A stretch of 7,490 nt of DNA from the NCBI GenBank assembly GCA_004561775.1, contig SFUD01000089.1, positions 1 to 7,490 on the forward strand. Direction: 5' to 3'. The notes below the pieces were generated by a model. It searched no databases and was not told the origin of the DNA. It saw only the letters and a program-made list of their open reading frames with translations. Shown piece after piece: positions 6,677-7,490 of the stretch; positions within the stretch are counted from its first letter, which is position 1, and each line of letters opens with the position of its first letter. The position numbers were made by a program, and so were the translations under genes. Origin of the DNA: a bacterium (GTDB lineage Bacteria; Bacteroidota; Bacteroidia; Bacteroidales; UBA932).

Positions 6677-7471
6677 TTATCTTCTCTCTCTGCTGGGGCC
6701 TTTAATCTGAATCTCCATTCCCTCTTTGCGGAGCGGAGCTGCTATCTCCTCCATCTCCTCTATTGTAACAATGGAGAGATTTTTGGCAGGGGTCTCCCTG
6801 TCCAGCGTGTACATCATAATCATTCTTGGGCGGAGGCTCAGCGCCAGTTCCCTCCATCTGCGGCAGAGCTCCGGATTGGTGCAGTCTATTGCGGTTCCGT
6901 CGCACTCTCCCTTAAGAAACATTGTCTGCAGAATGAAGTTGCCTTTAAAGAGCCTCATATTCTCTATAACCCTCTCCAAACTGTAACCCTCTGCAGGCTT
7001 GTTTATTGCATCCACTACAGCGGGGTCTGGAGAGTCAATCTTAAGAATAGGGTTGTTTACCTTCATAAGCGCCTCCCTAACCTCTTTTATGTGGATTCTG
7101 GTGGCATTGGAGAGTACAGAGATAACCGCATTGGGAAAATAGCTGTTGCGCAGCTCTATTGTATTGTCAATAATCTCCGGAAAGTGCGGATTAAGCGTAG
7201 GCTCGCCGTTGCCGGAGAAGGTGATGGTATCTATGCTCTCTCCTGCCTCCTTGAGCGATTGCAACTTATGCTCCAGGGCTGCCTTTACTGCAGCCGCATC
7301 GGGAAGAACCTTATCCTCTGTATGCTCCTCATTCCAACCGCACTCGCAGTAGATGCAGTTGAAATTGCACCATTTGCCATGCTGCGGCAGCAGGTTAACT
7401 CCCAGCGAGTGGCCCAACCTGCGGCTTATTATGGGGCCAAATACTATTGCTTCATATAGTCCTGTAGACAT
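6677..7471 (-). CDS. Radical SAM protein, COG0731-type Fe-S oxidoreductase
   Basis: This 264-residue cytoplasmic protein should bind a [4Fe-4S] cluster and S-adenosylmethionine. The cluster motif is CNFNCIYC (Cys35, Cys39, Cys42; CxxxCxxC), followed by a fourth cysteine at 44 (ECGW). Before it is GPIISRRLGHSLGVNLLP (12-29), the hallmark N-terminus of the COG0731 group. TFSGNGEPTLNP (84-95) is the GGE-like SAM-binding stretch, and VLSNAT (118-123) and LKIDSPDP (143-150) continue the barrel. The C-terminus ends in MEIQIKGPSRERR. Members are often near 200-310 residues, and their reaction is mostly unknown; some relatives modify tRNA wybutosine, but this protein lacks features that would place it there. 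The ATG at 7471 has only 19 nt of upstream sequence in view, so whether it heads the operon cannot be judged; the frame also stays open to the edge. It is followed by deoC after 23 nt. Confidence 0.88.
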   Translation of the reverse strand: MSTGLYEAIVFGPIISRRLGHSLGVNLLPQHGKWCNFNCIYCECGWNEEHTEDKVLPDAAAVKAALEHKLQSLKEAGESIDTITFSGNGEPTLNPHFPEIIDNTIELRNSYFPNAVISVLSNATRIHIKEVREALMKVNNPILKIDSPDPAVVDAINKPAEGYSLERVIENMRLFKGNFILQTMFLKGECDGTAIDCTNPELCRRWRELALSLRPRMIMMYTLDRETPAKNLSIVTIEEMEEIAAPLRKEGMEIQIKGPSRERR

Positions 7472-7490
7472 CTCTTCTGCTCTTTTTCTT

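Noticed and set aside
7472..7490. Possible tail of another gene overlapping the radical SAM start
   Set aside because: Two other minus-strand frames remain open from the edge for about 12-14 codons before a stop, which happens by chance. There is too little sequence to support a gene end or a promoter.
1..7490. Mobile element, CRISPR, tRNA, rRNA, riboswitch or novel defence system
   Set aside because: I saw no repeated arrays, terminal inverted repeats, transposase or nuclease motifs, or structured RNA. Apart from the 505-577 promoter gap, the window is coding with gaps under 30 bp.

Overview
The window looks like chromosomal DNA of an uncultured or little-studied member of the Bacteroidota, probably Bacteroidales. 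Three things point that way: two sites matching the TAnnTTTG -7 promoter box of that phylum, gene starts without clear Shine-Dalgarno sequences and with AT-rich leaders, and protein sequences (bleomycin-hydrolase-type peptidase, DeoC, RmlD, NhaC-type antiporter) that resemble my memory of Bacteroidales homologues. The genus cannot be fixed from the sequence alone. Coding density is very high. I see no tRNA, rRNA, CRISPR array, insertion sequence or phage gene.

Layout. At the left edge (1-504, minus) is the N-terminal third or so of an NhaC-family Na+/H+ antiporter. A 73-bp gap holds two back-to-back promoter boxes. To its right (578-1447, plus) is an intact bile acid:Na+ symporter (BASS) family transporter. 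The rest of the window (7471 down to 1459, minus) is one co-directional run of six genes with gaps of 23, 27, 2, 11 and 23 bp, very probably an operon. In transcription order they are a COG0731-type radical SAM protein, deoC, rmlD/rfbD, wlbA/wbpB, a polyprenol-phosphate-type family 2 glycosyltransferase with two C-terminal membrane segments, and a secreted aminopeptidase C / bleomycin hydrolase-like cysteine peptidase. The peptidase gene converges on the BASS gene with 11 bp between the stops.

How the genes fit together. The three middle genes form a sugar module. RmlD completes dTDP-L-rhamnose. WlbA oxidises UDP-N-acetylglucosaminuronate towards 2,3-diacetamido-uronic acids. The glycosyltransferase is of the type that charges a lipid carrier at the membrane. 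Together they suggest part of a surface polysaccharide or glycan-decoration pathway whose other enzymes lie elsewhere. The radical SAM protein, DeoC (deoxynucleoside catabolism) and the peptidase have no obvious link to that module.

Two genes carry lesions. The peptidase reading frame is broken by an apparent one-base loss in a five-A run just before its catalytic His and Asn. DeoC keeps its frame but lacks about 40 residues of the TIM barrel around beta-strand 5. These are the two most interesting observations. I found no convincing novel defence, mobile or regulatory system here.
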